A stretch of 64,000 bases of DNA from Carya illinoinensis (Eukaryota; Streptophyta; Magnoliopsida; Fagales; Juglandaceae): NCBI RefSeq assembly GCF_018687715.1, contig NC_056759.1:3575501-3639500 (forward strand). Direction: 5' to 3'. The translations under genes were made by a program, and so were the position numbers. The notes under the pieces were generated by a model. The model made no database searches, was not told the DNA's origin, and was given only the letters and a program-made list of their open reading frames with translations. Positions 12,568 to 25,388 of the stretch are shown here, one piece after another. Numbering within the stretch: the stretch's first letter is position 1; the number at the start of each line of letters is the position of its first letter.

Positions 12568-15500
12568 CTACTTATCCAACTTGATCTGAAAATCATTGAT
12601 TGTCAATCAATGAAGTAAATCTCCTACAAGCCTAAAGGGTTATATTACTGAACCTCCCCCTTTAGGTGATTGAGTCAGTTCATGTATCAAAATAGATCAT
12701 GCAATAAATATAAATTAATTCCAGGTCAAATTCTGTCAAACATTCTCCCTAACACAGAAAGTTTACTGTGTTATAATATTACAGAGTACAAGAAAACTGC
12801 ATGCAAGTCTATATTTATATTAAGTGGGAAAAACTGCACTTTACCCAAATCTTATGTTTTGCTCGTTTTTGGCTAGATTTCCTACTCATGTCATTAAAAT
12901 TGCTCTACAAAGAACATGTTATTTAAATTGCTCTACACAGAACATGTACCACTATTTGACAAGATCTAAAACATTGCCAAAGCAACACCATGCAGCTTGC
13001 AATCAACCTACAGGTATAATAGTAGAGCAATATCAATAGAGTTTAGATTCTTAAGTTCCATTTACAAGAAGTCCTAACCAGTGCTTCCCTGTCTTAATAC
13101 TATTTCTTAAGACAACTCAAGTAACAACTTACGGCTGTTTATGTTAGCTCATTTATTCCGTAATAACCCATATCAACCTATGCAGCAGAATAAGTTACTA
13201 TTATCAAGTTGGCCTTATAGTCTTAATAGCTTCCCTCTATAGGCAAATTTACAGCATGTTATTTCAAAGTTTGAAGTTAGGCATGCAATATATGGTCCTA
13301 CATCTGCACTTCCTCACTTACCATGCAGCTGAATAATCTCAACCTAACATAAGGAAAGTAGATTACCTCCTTGAATATTTTGTACTGGACCAATGCTGTT
13401 GTTGGTTAGGTAGCAACTTACCTGGTAGGTAATCCAAGGGTTGCCAAAATGAATCTGTCTTCTTGAAGTGATCGGATGGTTACTGGGCATGCAGCATGAC
13501 CTGCCCAATATGATTCAGGCATCAACACTAGCTTCTGATATGGATCAAGATATTATAATACTTCAATTATCAGCATTTCAATTCACTAGTAAGCATACTT
13601 GACTATGATTTAATCAAAAAATATGTTAATATGTATGGAGTTCAAAGCCTGGCCTTTTATGCTAGTACCAAGGGTAAGAATAGGAACAAAAGTGTTGTTA
13701 AATGACCGTGCATTGCATTCTTCCAAGCCATGCCTCACCTGGATCGTAACAGGTTTGGTTAAGCTTAACCTTTTATATCACCATTTTTTTTTTCTGTTGT
13801 TGGACTATGTACTCAAGCATTTCACTCTCCATGTAATGGAGAACTCTCTATAGAGTTAAACCACATAACTCTGAAGAATATATATAGTGTCCACATCATA
13901 TACACACTGTCAAATCAGCCCACCCAACAGAAATCACGACAACCCTCTCAATCTCCAACTTCCCTCCCATTAGAAACTTCCAGCATGAATCGTAAAGAAC
14001 AAGAAAAAGAAGAAATACAACGGGAAACCAGTAAGGAAATCATGAACAACATTTATTCATGTTGTCCAGAAAATGAAAGGATAGAAGCATGCCTATAGAA
14101 GAACAAACCAGCCTTTGTGTCTTCAAGAAAAGCTATAAATGAATACACAGAACAAGAAATACCTTCCTCACTTACCTTGAACCTTTTAACAGCAAGTCTG
14201 AAATTTAGCACCTCTTACCAAGTGGGTGTTGGCAGTTTTGCAGCAAGAAGGCCCAAACTTTCCTCAGAAATATGGAAGCCAAGAGCAGTAGCTGAATTCA
14301 ACTGAGAAAACTAGAGTGGCAAGTTCTTCAGCTTCGAAATATGTATGATCAGCACCAACCGTGTACTTCATTCAACTGATATGCAATAGTTTAAATGGGG
14401 CAACTTCCAAATTTACCCCTGCTTTTCCAACTTTCAGTAAACAGTCTCCCGCCCAATAAAATCCAGCGCCAAAACTTTCCCCCCACCCCACTGATATTAA
14501 ATCCACCTGTTTTCACATCAGGTTTTTATTAAGTTTACACTAAATAATTTAAGTTACCATTTACCTGAAATTAGCCTTTAAGTAAATCAAATTATTTACT
14601 TAGAAACGTCTCTTGATTCTGATGTATTGTGTTATAATACATCATGTATTAATTTGCAGTAGCATTAATTAATTCTTAGTGTTGATCTGAATTTTAAAGT
14701 TTACAGTTTTATAATACTGCCCACAACTGACACCATAATATATTATGCATATCTAATACTGGGAAGAAAGCTTGCAATTTGGATATATCAATTAACCAAA
14801 ACCTTTAGTGCAGCTTCTCTGTCTGGGTGCCTGTTATCCATATGTTACCTTTGAATCAGCAGGTTTTTCCTTATCACCAACTTTCGTCAATTGAAGCACA
14901 TTTTAGTAATTATTTAAGAACTCCCTTATATTGGCCCAAATGAGTCCAATTATTTTAATCTATGCTTGTCTCCCCTTGCATACAATATAGTAATTATATC
15001 TATATTACTTACCTCACTTTCCAATTCTCTATGGTCATCTGCCAATTGGAAAGTGCAACACAGCCATTTCAACGAATTAGTTTATTCTTGCTTTGGATTC
15101 TTTTAGTTTATTGGACAAGATTTCACCCACAGACTCTGTCAACTCGATTCTGGTCCTTATATGGAGCTAAAAATAACGGGCAAGTTCCACTATATTTATA
15201 CCATGCATTAAGTGATCATCTCATTACAAGTTAATTTATCAAGAAAATCTTCCAATATATCGACGGTGAATACCCAGGCTAGCTCTATTGGGATAACTCA
15301 ATTGTAATGCACTGCCCATGTAAAATACTCATGCAGTTCAGTTATGTGTATGGCACTAGAAGTATCATTAATATGAGCAATTGTAATTGTGCATGTTGTC
15401 TATATGGACTGCATTTTATTCTAATATTAAGATACCAAGCAATAAGTTATAAAAATGAGCTTCAGTTTGCATTTTCTCCATGCTCCTACTGCATCTCCAC

Positions 15501-16106
15501 ATTACTAATGGTTGCTACACAATGTCCACATTTTCTCTCTACTTATAACTTCATGCATTCTTAATTTTGGACATAATTATGGATGCAGTAAAAAATACGA
15601 TTTTTACTCTTCAGACGCATCTCATTCAAGTTGCACATGGTTAGTTTATTAATAGTACATCACATGCACTATAGCATAGACTTAGTAGTCGACTTTGACC
15701 AGCTAACATTTAGCTACAACAGCAGGCTGTCGTGTTACAGCTTAGTTCATTTTATCACCTGCAGTAACAGCACACATCCATAACCATGGTTAGTACATGT
15801 GTTATGATGTTTGGCTAGAATCAACACAAAGACTCCAGCAACACAAGCAAGCAATAAATAACGGCCATTTGGCCACTTACTACCCAAGTTGCCCCAAGTA
15901 GATATTAAAGCGCCCTGCACAAGAATATTTTCATTACACTACAGCCATCAATAAATCGCACAGTACAGGATAATGCATTTATCATAGAATAGCTATCACT
16001 AATAAGTAGGATGATGACATATTAGTAGTAAAGGTTATGGCCATTGAAGTCCAGTAGTCAAATAATATGAATTCGTTTACCTTATATACAAAGCACATTT
16101 AGTGGT
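12568..16106. other. Spacer between the two CACTA genes
   Basis: 3.5 kb of AT-rich DNA downstream of the TNP2-type stop and upstream of the TNP1-type start. No domain, repeat family or RNA gene was recognised. If the TNP1-type transcript starts at the element's right end, this is part of its first intron together with the TNP2-type gene. Confidence 0.5.
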
Positions 16107-19100
16107 CTAATTCGACATTGACTCTTCATCTGTCGAGAAATATTCCTCGTCTGAATATTCCCCATCGCCATAACCATCTTCTGAAGCGTAAGCAAAGGCC
16201 TCATTGTTGATGAGATCTCTGGTATTCTGATCGTCACGGCCCAAATGCATAGCTTCTGGGGCATCAATACTTATAGGTTCTATATCAGTCCTACTTAGTG
16301 GAGTTATGACTGGATCATCATCACAATGCATAGGAGCATACTCATATGATGGAACATCATCTTGATAGGCATCATCGTCACTTGATTTGACATCCTTATC
16401 ATCTAATGCCCTCGGTATTGGTGGAATGTCGTAAACATTCCTATTTGTGAACTTCTGAACAACATACCAATTCCCTTTCAACCGTAAATCTTTTACATAA
16501 TAACATTGGGAAGCTTGGCATGCCAACACAAATGGCTCGTCTTTATACCAAGTGCGTGACATGTTGACACTAGTCATATGGACGTCCACTCGGACCCCCC
16601 GTCTTTGATCACTAACGTCAAACCAATCACAACTGAACAAGTAAACGTGACGCCCTCCCATATAGCGTAACTCCAGGACTTCATTTATAACACCATAGAA
16701 GTCTAGATTATTAGGCAAATTTTCCCCCTTTACAACAACACCAGAATTTTGTGTCCGTCGCCATGGTTCACGTTGTTTTGAATGGAACCTTTTCCCATTT
16801 ATAATGCAAGCAGAATATGTTGCAACCCAAAGGTCAGGACCGCAAGCTAATGCATATAGATCTGCGGAAACATCTTGCGGGTTGACTATACGTTGGTCTT
16901 GAACCTGCCAGGATAAGGTGAACCGCCTCAGCATGTTAGGAGTTCGGTATTAGTGGGGGAAATATCTAAGTATTTAATGGATTTTGGACTTACATGTTTC
17001 TTGAACCAAGTTGGAAACTCATTCTTGTGCATGCGATCACAAGAATTTGGCGTATGCAACTTACACTTCTCGTAGTGCTCACTGCACACAAAACCCAAGG
17101 CCATGTATGTAAAAACCATGGGGACATAACACAAAATTACCCAAATCTGTGATTGGAAAACATAACTGTTTGAAATATATGAAGGATGCATACTCTATGT
17201 AGGGTTGAATCTCTACGCAGTTGTTAAGAATGTACCATCGAGCTGAGCTAAGGAGTTTATCATCTAATTTCACATTAGATGCTACGCCCAATGGATGAAC
17301 ATGTTGATTGAAAATTGAGAAACCATCTATGGTGTCCTCTCCTCCGCCATCAATGTTGCGATCAACTCGAGTGAACTTCGTCTCAACGTCTTGAAGGTAC
17401 ATTGAGCAAAAAGTTAGGCATTCAAGGTGAATATATGCTTCAGCTATTGAACCTTCTGGTCGTGCTTTATTCTTGACATACCGCTTGAATTTGCCGAGAA
17501 ACCTCTCAAATGGATACATCCATCTATATTGTACTGGACCCCCAAGTATAGCCTCACGGGGTAAATGAATAGCTAGGTGGATCATTACGTCAAAAAAGGA
17601 TGGAGGGAATATCATCTCCAACTTACATAGGATGATGACAATATCACTTTGAAGCTGGGATAGGTGAGTTATATCAAAAGTTCGGGAACACAACTTTTTG
17701 AAGAAACTGCTGAGCTCAGTCAAAGCCAAGGCAATGTCAGGTCGTAAGAACCCCCCAACTGTGATAGGAAGTAGGCGTTGCAAGAAAACATGACAATCAT
17801 GGCTTTTAAACCCTAATATTTTGCAATCACGTACGGAAACACAACGGGCAATATTGGAAGCAAACCCATCAGGGAACTTAACCTCCGCCAACCATTCACA
17901 AAATTTATTTCTTTCATCTCCGTGGAGTGTGTACATTGCAGGTGGCAGCGTAAACTTCTCACCTGCATGCCTCAAATGTAATTCCTTCCGCATACCCAAA
18001 ATCTCCAGGTCACGTCGTGCATTGATGTTATCTTTGGTTTTGCCAGGAATGTTCAATAAAGTACCAAAGATGTTATCACAAATGTTCTTTTCAATATGCA
18101 TAACATCCAAATTGTGCCGAATCAAAAGAGTTGACCAATAAGGTAACTTGAAGAATATGCTAATCTTTGTCCAATTCAACTCTTCCGAAGTGCGTTTTCT
18201 CTTTCTACGGGATTTACCAAATTGCACATCCCCAACCATATGTAGTTGACTGACAATGTCTGATCCAGATAACACCCTTGGTGGAATACGGTGATCTTCT
18301 TTACCATTAAACAACCCTTTCTTCGATCTCCATATGTGGTCTGGCGGTAAGAATCGACGGTGTCCCATATAACATTGTTTCCTCCCAAACTTCAACCAAT
18401 TTGATTCTGTATTGGCATTACAAGAAGGACATGCCAATTTTCCTTTAGTTGACCACCCAGAGAGATTACCGTAGGCAGGGAAATCATTAATTGTCCACAT
18501 CAAAGCAGCATGCAACGTAAACGTCCCTTTAGTGGAGGCATCATATGTAGGCACCCCATGCTCCCAAAGTTCAACCAATTCATCAACCAATGGCTGCAAG
18601 TAAACGTCAATGTCATTACCTGGTGATTTAGGACCAGGAATAAGTAGGGATGTCATGAAGAATTGGTCTTTCATGCATGACCAAGGAGGCAAGTTATACG
18701 GCACGAGGATAACTGGCCAAATGCTATACGGTTTTGCTAAATTGTTGAAGGGGTTGAAACCGTCACTGGCCAAACCGAGCCTCACATTGCGAGCGTCCCC
18801 AGCAAACCAACTATGGTCTTTATCAAATGTCTTCCAAGACTCAGAGTCTGCTGGATGCCTCATAATGGTATCAGTTGTGACTCGTTGGTCTTTATGCCAT
18901 CGCATATCAGTGGATATCTTTGTAGACATATATAACCGCTGCAGTCTTGGAACCAACGGGAAATGACGCAACACCTTTTGAGGAATAACTCGTGTCCCAT
19001 GTGTAGTTGACATCCACCTTGAAGCCTTACAAACGGGACATTCATTCTTATCAGCATTTTCTTTCCAGAATAATATACAGTCGTTTGGGCATGCGTGAAT

Positions 19101-19760
19101 TTTGTGGTACTTGAACCCCAACCCTCTCTCCAATGACCGTGCTTCTTCATATGATGATGGGCATGCAGCATCAGGAAAGGCAGCCCGCAACAAGTTAAGC
19201 AACTGGTCAAATGACTTAATTGACCAACCACCAAGGGTTTTGATGTGTAGCAACTTGACAACGAATGAGAGTTTGCTAAATTTTGTACACCCCGTAAAAA
19301 GTGGACGTCGGGCATCCTCTAGTAGCTGATCAAAAGAAGGTTTACATGAAGTTTCTGGTACGGAGGGGTGTGAAGTTGTTGGAATAGCGTCGCCTTGGCT
19401 ACCTTGAGGGACATTATGGAATGTCCCTGCCCATACGTCATCTAACATATGGTCCATGTCATCGATGTATTCATCCTCATCAGTGAGATCGGGATTGGAA
19501 TTGACATCAATCAAAGGGCGAGTTTCCTCCTCCCCATGAAATATCCATTGGGTGTAAGTAGGGTTGAACCCTTTAATGAACAGGTGAGTCTCCACCTCTC
19601 TGAAAGGCAAGAATAAGTTATTAGAGCATAGCCGACAAGGACACCGGATTCGGTCACTTCCCATAGCATGGCTTCGTGCTACTGTGAGGAAGTGGTTCAT
19701 CCCTTCGGCATATGCAGGACTTCGAAGTCTATCGGGCAAGTTCATCCAACTCCTATCCAT
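16107..19760 (-). CDS. TNP2-type CACTA transposase, 3 exons, intact
   Basis: En/Spm-type transposase (TNP2/TNPD), the presumed catalytic protein acting on element ends in the nucleus. Exons: 19760-17194, 17081-16994, 16904-16107. Phases match across both introns and give 1150 residues with no stop or frameshift. Domains: Transpos_assoc at residues 1-75 (MDRSWMNLPDRLRSPAYAEG, CPCRLC); Cys pairs 224/228 and 241/244 (CPNDC, CPVC); Transposase_21 about 285-570 (RHPADSESWKTFD, NVRLGLASDGFNPF, LDVMHIEKNICDN); DUF4218 about 690-800 (HLPREAILGGPVQYRWMYPF); DUF4216 about 955-1035 in exon 3 (FYGVINEVLELRY, SCDWFDV); acidic tail. The start is chosen because MDRSWM is the usual N-terminus and because ATG directly follows a GTTTTAG acceptor. 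Length is ordinary for the family. Catalytic acidic residues were not assigned. Confidence 0.94.
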
Positions 19761-19762
19761 CT

Positions 19763-22617
19763 AAAACGGGTTATACGACATAATTAGTTTATCTAAAGAT
19801 TTCAACGCACGAAATAGGGAGAAGAATCACACCATGCAATGAGTACCAAATGACTGAAAAATTAAAGGCAAATAATATATTGTACAAGTGTGCTAGGTAG
19901 TTACCAATCATGTCATAATGAAGCATGCATTCATGTAATTGTAATTGCAAAGTAAAAACCATCAGCCATGTGTTTCTAAGCATTTATCAATAAACAAATA
20001 TGCTAAATATAATTCTGATTCACATAATAATTAAACAACATTGAACTGTTGGAAACATGGCATATTTATAAATAAATAGATAAATCATTACAGCATGTAA
20101 ACAGCTGATGGAACAATTCACAGCAGACTTACCACATAATATATTTGATCATGCTATGGACGTCATATTATAAGGTAAGGATTGATCACGATTGATGAAC
20201 CTGAAATATCTTCCAATAAACGATTAGATCATGCAAACTAACTTGTGCCAACAAAATCGGGATCATGCATGTATCGTAGCTAGAAGAAATGGGCAAAGAA
20301 TAAAAGAAGAAAACAGAAAATATTAATGGTTGAACCGTAATATCGACAGTAAGGAGTGACAATACTACAAATTTTTAGTTAATTTTCACAAAGAAAGAGT
20401 CAAAAGAGTGTATTTTATATTCATGATGAGTCTCCCATTTAGTTTTCAACTGGAGTAAGTGATACAGTTTCAATACTGTAACGTATATTACCTGTCCAAT
20501 GACTTTCAGTATTTTGAAAGCTAGTAAGGCTAAGGTTTTTGGTATTACACCTATTGCATAAGGAATATCAGAATTGTATTGAACTCTTCATCAACACAAA
20601 GTTAGAAAATATTAAGAACTATAAATACAGGTTTTCTCTTGATCATGGATGAAGGATCGCAATATCATTGAAGAAACTATGACAATGCTATACATTAAAA
20701 AACCTAAGACAATATGTGAATCTGTCTAAGTTAAATTTAGCATGGATTACAAATGAATAGATGCTAAAAAACTGATATTCCTTATACATGCAGTGTGAGT
20801 TTTTTTATGTTATACTTTAAGCACATAAAGATATATTTTGTGCTCTCATTCTCTCAATTTTACAATGGTTTCCAAATAATTTCGTGTTGGGGCCTACTTA
20901 ATGAACATGCCCCTTGCATATAATCTTTAAGAAAACACTTAAAAAGGAATGATCACAGTAGGGCAAAAATAATTATTTCTTAGTGCTTTTTTTTGCTTGA
21001 AGCTTCTAAAGCAAAAGGACATTGTGCAGTAAATTTGCACAACCCTCTAATGGTATGGATTTCGACATTCATTATACTGGCATTCCCAACCTAATTAACT
21101 GAAGTAATAAATATAAGCAGTATTATGGAAGCCCACAAGCTGCAATAAAGTGGCCACAGGACTTGGATTTAATGAACAATTTAGTTGTTTAACTTCCCCA
21201 TGGTAGCCAAAACTTTTTGATCAATATGCAGTGAAGGTCATGTTCATTGATCAAACAATTCTCCCAGGTAGCTTGGCTAGAAGCATGTGTTTCAATGATC
21301 TTCACTTATATTGCAAAAGTTTTGGTCAATTTAATCAGTAGTCTCTGCACCTACAGGCCGATTTGGTCAAATTAACTGGATTTATTCTTAATTAAATTAA
21401 ACGTATACGCATACTGCAATTAATTATAAGTAGGTCATTGAAAAAATATTCGGTCAGTACTACATACTGCCTATATATATATATATAGGGTATATATAGA
21501 ATATCATGTTTTGATTATCGACTGACCTTAATCAACCTTAGAAATTTAAGTACCTCAAGTTTCAAACTATATATATTAACAACTGAAATTCATGGTGGAC
21601 ATGTGCTTTAAATACTTGAATGCAATGATCAGCTGCGAAACCGATCGAGACTAGTCATAATTTATATATGGCTCCCAATTAGCTAGGCACTAGATCAAAT
21701 TCTTCATGCAGAGAAAAATCTCAAGTAACATATATATATATATTATATACTTGAATTATATATATTGTTTCATATATAGCCATAGGTTTATATATATATA
21801 TATATATATAGTGCTCAAGTATTTTATATAAAAAGAACTTAAAATATTTTATAGTAATATTTAGCTAGGAAAGACATAATATTGGCTTTCGATGCATGTG
21901 CATGCAGGAGTGTACATGAAGCGTATGATCATGATCATAAAGTGGCCCGGGACATGACAACGTAAATTTTTGAGTATCTATTAGAAAAATCATGTCACTT
22001 TTTACCAATATGTATGATCTCGTACAAGCTAGCTAGACTAGTGCTTATTAAAGTATAGATCATCGAAGTACGTACTACTTATTAATTGAATATATTACGT
22101 GTGGTACGTACTACTTCCACATATATCAGTAAAAGCATTCCCAAGAACCCTGTATTATACATGCAGTGATATGCTGTATTATATCAATGATATGCTGTAT
22201 TATATAGATAGTTAAAGATAAATGTCTCAAAGTCATGGTTGCTAGCTAGGACAGAGCTAGGGAGATCGATGATCTGAAAAGAACTCAAAAGAGGCCGGAG
22301 ATGAATATTGAGCTCTTTCTAGAGGGGAAACTGGAAAACCTTTTGGACTCGTTTATTTATTAGAGTTGCGTGCCAGCTTTGCATGCATCATGTGGTGCAT
22401 TACGGCAAAAAATAATCTAATACACTCTGATTCTCGTAGCTCAAACAGCAGAGACAGAACAACAACAATGAATGCAAAACAGGGGAACAAGCGGCACTAA
22501 AAATTCTGGGAAATCGGGATCAAAGTACAAGCAAGAAAAAAGGATCCCCTAACTCTGGCGTTATGCAACAAATTCATTAAGGGGGGGAAGAAAAATGCAA
22601 AGGCAACAATAGATTAC
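19763..22617. other. CACTA 5' intron and spacer region
   Basis: Strongly AT-rich DNA with TA microsatellites near 21475-21486 and 21790-21810. It lies between the predicted leader exon donor (22617) and the acceptor just before the TNP2-type ATG, so it probably is a 5' UTR intron. No coding sequence was recognised. Confidence 0.5.
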
Positions 22618-22958
22618 CTGGAGCCTCGGTTTGATTAGCTATTCTGCCCAAAATCTTAGAAATTTCTCGAAATGGAGGGACGCAGCTTCAATTTGTACGG
22701 GAAGGTGGAAATGGAGGGCATCGATTGTGGAGATTTCGATCGGAGAGAAGATCGTCTGACCACTAGGGTTGCCGCGAGTGAAGGCCAAATGTTTGGGACT
22801 CGGAAAATGGGGCGGTTGCAAGGACGACGGAGTTGGCGCCGTGCGAGGTTACTGGGAACGGATTTGCTTGCATGCAACTGCTGTGGCCGAAGTCTGTTGG
22901 GGAAAGGGGTGGAAGTGCAGAGGGTCCTCGCGCGTCCAAAGTTGGGGAAAATAACCAC
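22618..22958 (-). promoter_or_regulatory. Predicted GC-rich leader exon / promoter-proximal region of the CACTA
   Basis: A GC-rich block in otherwise AT-rich DNA, 250 bases inside the right terminus. On the minus strand it ends with CTCCAG/GTAATC, a good splice donor at 22618/22617. Both element genes start exactly at an acceptor (TTTTAG/ATG and AAGTAG/ATG), so a shared non-coding first exon here is the simplest reading, as in En/Spm where tnpA and tnpD share a GC-rich leader. The 5' boundary is a guess. Short open frames occur on both strands, but none resembles a protein. Confidence 0.5.
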
Positions 22959-23212
22959 TTTTTCTTGCTTGGCGCTCTTATGCTATAACCCGACGAAAAT
23001 CCCTAGCTGGCAAAGCTTGTGTTAATCAGCAACGCACAAAGTCGTCATAAGAAAAACAATATTCCGACGCAACATGCATCTTAAACAACTCGGTTGGTTT
23101 GGGAATAAAGTGTCTGCAGCGACTTTTGGGTCGTTGTAAAAAACGACTACTTGCGTCAATTTCTTTTATATCGAACAAAAAATAGTTGGTAAAGGTTAGT
23201 TTTGTTGTAGTG

Positions 23213-23215
23213 TCA
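23213..23215. repeat. Target-site duplication TCA, right
   Basis: TCA immediately follows the TTGTAGTG right terminus of the CACTA element and matches 5711-5713. Confidence 0.9.
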
Positions 23216-23500
23216 AATCTGTGTAGAAAATGGTTCATACCTGCATTATGTGGTGTATTTGGCAAGAGCGCAACGCACGAACTTTTGAAGATAAGGAGCG
23301 GACAACAGAAGAGGTTCGTTCTTTATTTTTCAATACTTTATTTTTGTGGACCTTAACTATAGATTTTTATGGTTTGAATATACATGATTTCCTTGCATCT
23401 TCTATAGAGACCTAAATAGGTTTTTATCTCTTATATACCATCTTGTATAGGGACTATGCTTATTATTATTAATACTACCTTTTACTTGTCAAAAAAAAAA
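23216..23500 (+). mobile_element. LINE ORF2 end and poly(A) tail, right half
   Basis: Continuation of the LINE broken at 5713. The frame carries KMVHTCIMWCIWQERNARTF, the hallmark end of plant L1 ORF2, then a stop, TGTATAGGGACTATGC, TTTTACTTGTC and an A10 tail at 23491-23500. A TAG at 23224-23226 sits where related LINEs have the Trp of WKMV. Together with 5084-5713 this gives one 5'-truncated, mutated LINE copy of about 915 bp. Confidence 0.88.
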
Positions 23501-25388
23501 TTTCTTCAAACTTTGTGATTTGGGAGGGTACGTATGATCATATTCTCCATGTACGTGTAATTAAGTGCATCTCAGATATTTCAATCTTTATGAACTTATT
23601 ATGATTGTAACTTAAAAGAGAATAACGATTACTCCAATCCAGGGACAACGTCGTGAAAATGAGCATTTCCCCCATTTCGTAGATAATAAGCATTAACTCG
23701 CCAGCGAAAGGCGTGTAAAGTTGATGAGGATGGCATGGGGCATTTGAAAGAATGCTGGCAAGCTTAATTTCTTTAAGATATATTCGGAGGTGACGTGCAA
23801 AAGATGGAAGTTTTTATTGCAGAAATAGCTCGTAAGGGATACCGGAGACTGATTTTAGCTGTACGTAGTCTGTCATCATACATGGCTCCTTTCATTAGAT
23901 TAGAATAAATAAAACTGGAAAGATGTTAGCAAGCAAGCACTTAATCACCAAGCAAGCACTGAATGATAAGTAACGAATGATAAATAGTTTTTAATAATTT
24001 AATACTTCATTAAAGGATGGTAGAAGGATGATAACAAAAAAATAATAATTTAATAACCTTTCTCTTATTTGAAAGGAAGCAACCTAAGACAAGATAACAG
24101 ACGTTTACATCATCATTAACATTACATAGTTAAAGATTGTGTCATGTCGTCTATTTTTTATTCATGTTAAGTGGTAACCATCTTCTAAAATTACATTAAA
24201 GACGATGCATGGTTAATAGTTATCCATTTGTTTCGTCTGAATTCAACATATCACCCAAGAAGTAGCTTCAGAACACAGGGCCCTATCTGAACTCATAATG
24301 AAGCCCTAGGAAAGAAGGTCCAGGACTCGGTGGCTTCAAACCCAACAACCAAATTCCTCGAGCTCATTTGGTCTCGTTTACCCACAATGGTGTTCTCTTC
24401 TTCCTGCCTATCCCAAAAAAAAAAAAAAAAATGGTGTTCTGTTCTTCCTGAGTCCTGAGAAAAGAAAAGGGAAAAAAAAAAAAAAAGCCTTCAGATTTAT
24501 CCATATTGTTGCAAATAATAAGAATCTGGAGGCAAGTGATACTGCGTATTATTGTATCACTCGTATTGGTCGAAGAAGTAAAAAATATCTCTGAACTTAG
24601 TCTTCATATATATTGCCAACACTCGCAGTGAGTTCATAAGAAGTATGCATGAATTGCCTTTTGTTGCTTGTCCTTGGAAGCAAAGTCAGAAGCACAATAA
24701 ATAGCTGGCAGATAAGCTCGTACATTCAAGTTCTACGGTTTACAATTTGTCATGGTGGAGGCACGGGATAGAGACAAGGAATCGCCTAAGAGATCGTAGC
24801 CCAAGTCCCTAAAATGACACGGGAAAAAACACTGTTTTTAATAGTTCGGCAACAAATTTCTAGCAAGGAAATACCATCAGAACTCTCTTGGCCAACTCAA
24901 TCATGTTGAACGAATTTAATTTTAACTAATCTCTATTCCCCATTTGGCTTCTTGTTGATTGTCCGATCGAAAGTGTGATGCTTCTTGATCTGAAATCCTG
25001 TACATGTTAGACTGCAGTTTGATAACTCCCTACTGCTTTGGTGCTCTTTGAGGCGGAAATTTCCTCATATATACCATATTGTTCATATCATTCGTTCATT
25101 CATTTCCAATCTGCCCATGTAATCAGAGAGTTGTTTTGCTTCCTCATTGGTTTTCCAAGATTCAAAGCTTAAACACCCCAACTAAACTAATAAACAGGAC
25201 AAGTAAGGTGATAAGCTTGGTAGTTCCCCTATTTACAACAATGTACACACCTCAGAAATAGGTGTTAATTATGCATTTAACCGTGTAAGGTGGCAGATAA
25301 TTCAGGAATCTTAATGCGCAAACTGTGTAAATCCAGTGGTCCATGTAGAGTTGAAAGGATAAACATCAACAAGTTCAAGTCCAAAGTC
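23501..25388. other. Intergenic, no gene seen
   Basis: Non-coding DNA with A-runs at 24415-24430 and 24473-24486. The stretch near 25.2-25.39 kb is likely 3' UTR of the adjoining minus-strand gene. Nothing else was recognised. Confidence 0.5.

Larger units (their letters stand above)
5714..23212 (-). mobile_element. Complete CACTA (En/Spm) transposon, 17.5 kb
   Basis: Class II CMC/CACTA element. The left end reads CACTACAAAGG and the right end reads inward CACTACAACAAAAC; TCA duplicates flank it. The two termini share CACTACAA exactly and diverge after that. It is inserted in a LINE ORF: removing the element plus one TCA (17,502 bp, a multiple of three) rejoins the LINE frame. Both internal genes lie on the minus strand, so the biological 5' end is the right side: leader exon near 22.6-22.95 kb, TNP2-type gene (16107-19760), TNP1/TNPA-type gene (9535-12567). 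Intact ends and open coding frames mean it may be an autonomous or recently active copy; whether it is mobile cannot be seen. Confidence 0.95.

Noticed and set aside
12081..12596. Open frames in other phases opposite the TNP1-type first exon
   Set aside because: They are open only because the 126-bp repeats keep one phase; the main frame has the basic N-terminus, good splice junctions and a conserved core.
17821..18966. Plus-strand open frames opposite the TNP2-type gene
   Set aside because: Shadow frames of a clearly conserved minus-strand coding exon.
22656..23025. Open frames of 60-117 residues on both strands near the CACTA right end
   Set aside because: Arg/Ser-rich products without family resemblance in a GC-rich leader region; better explained as base composition.
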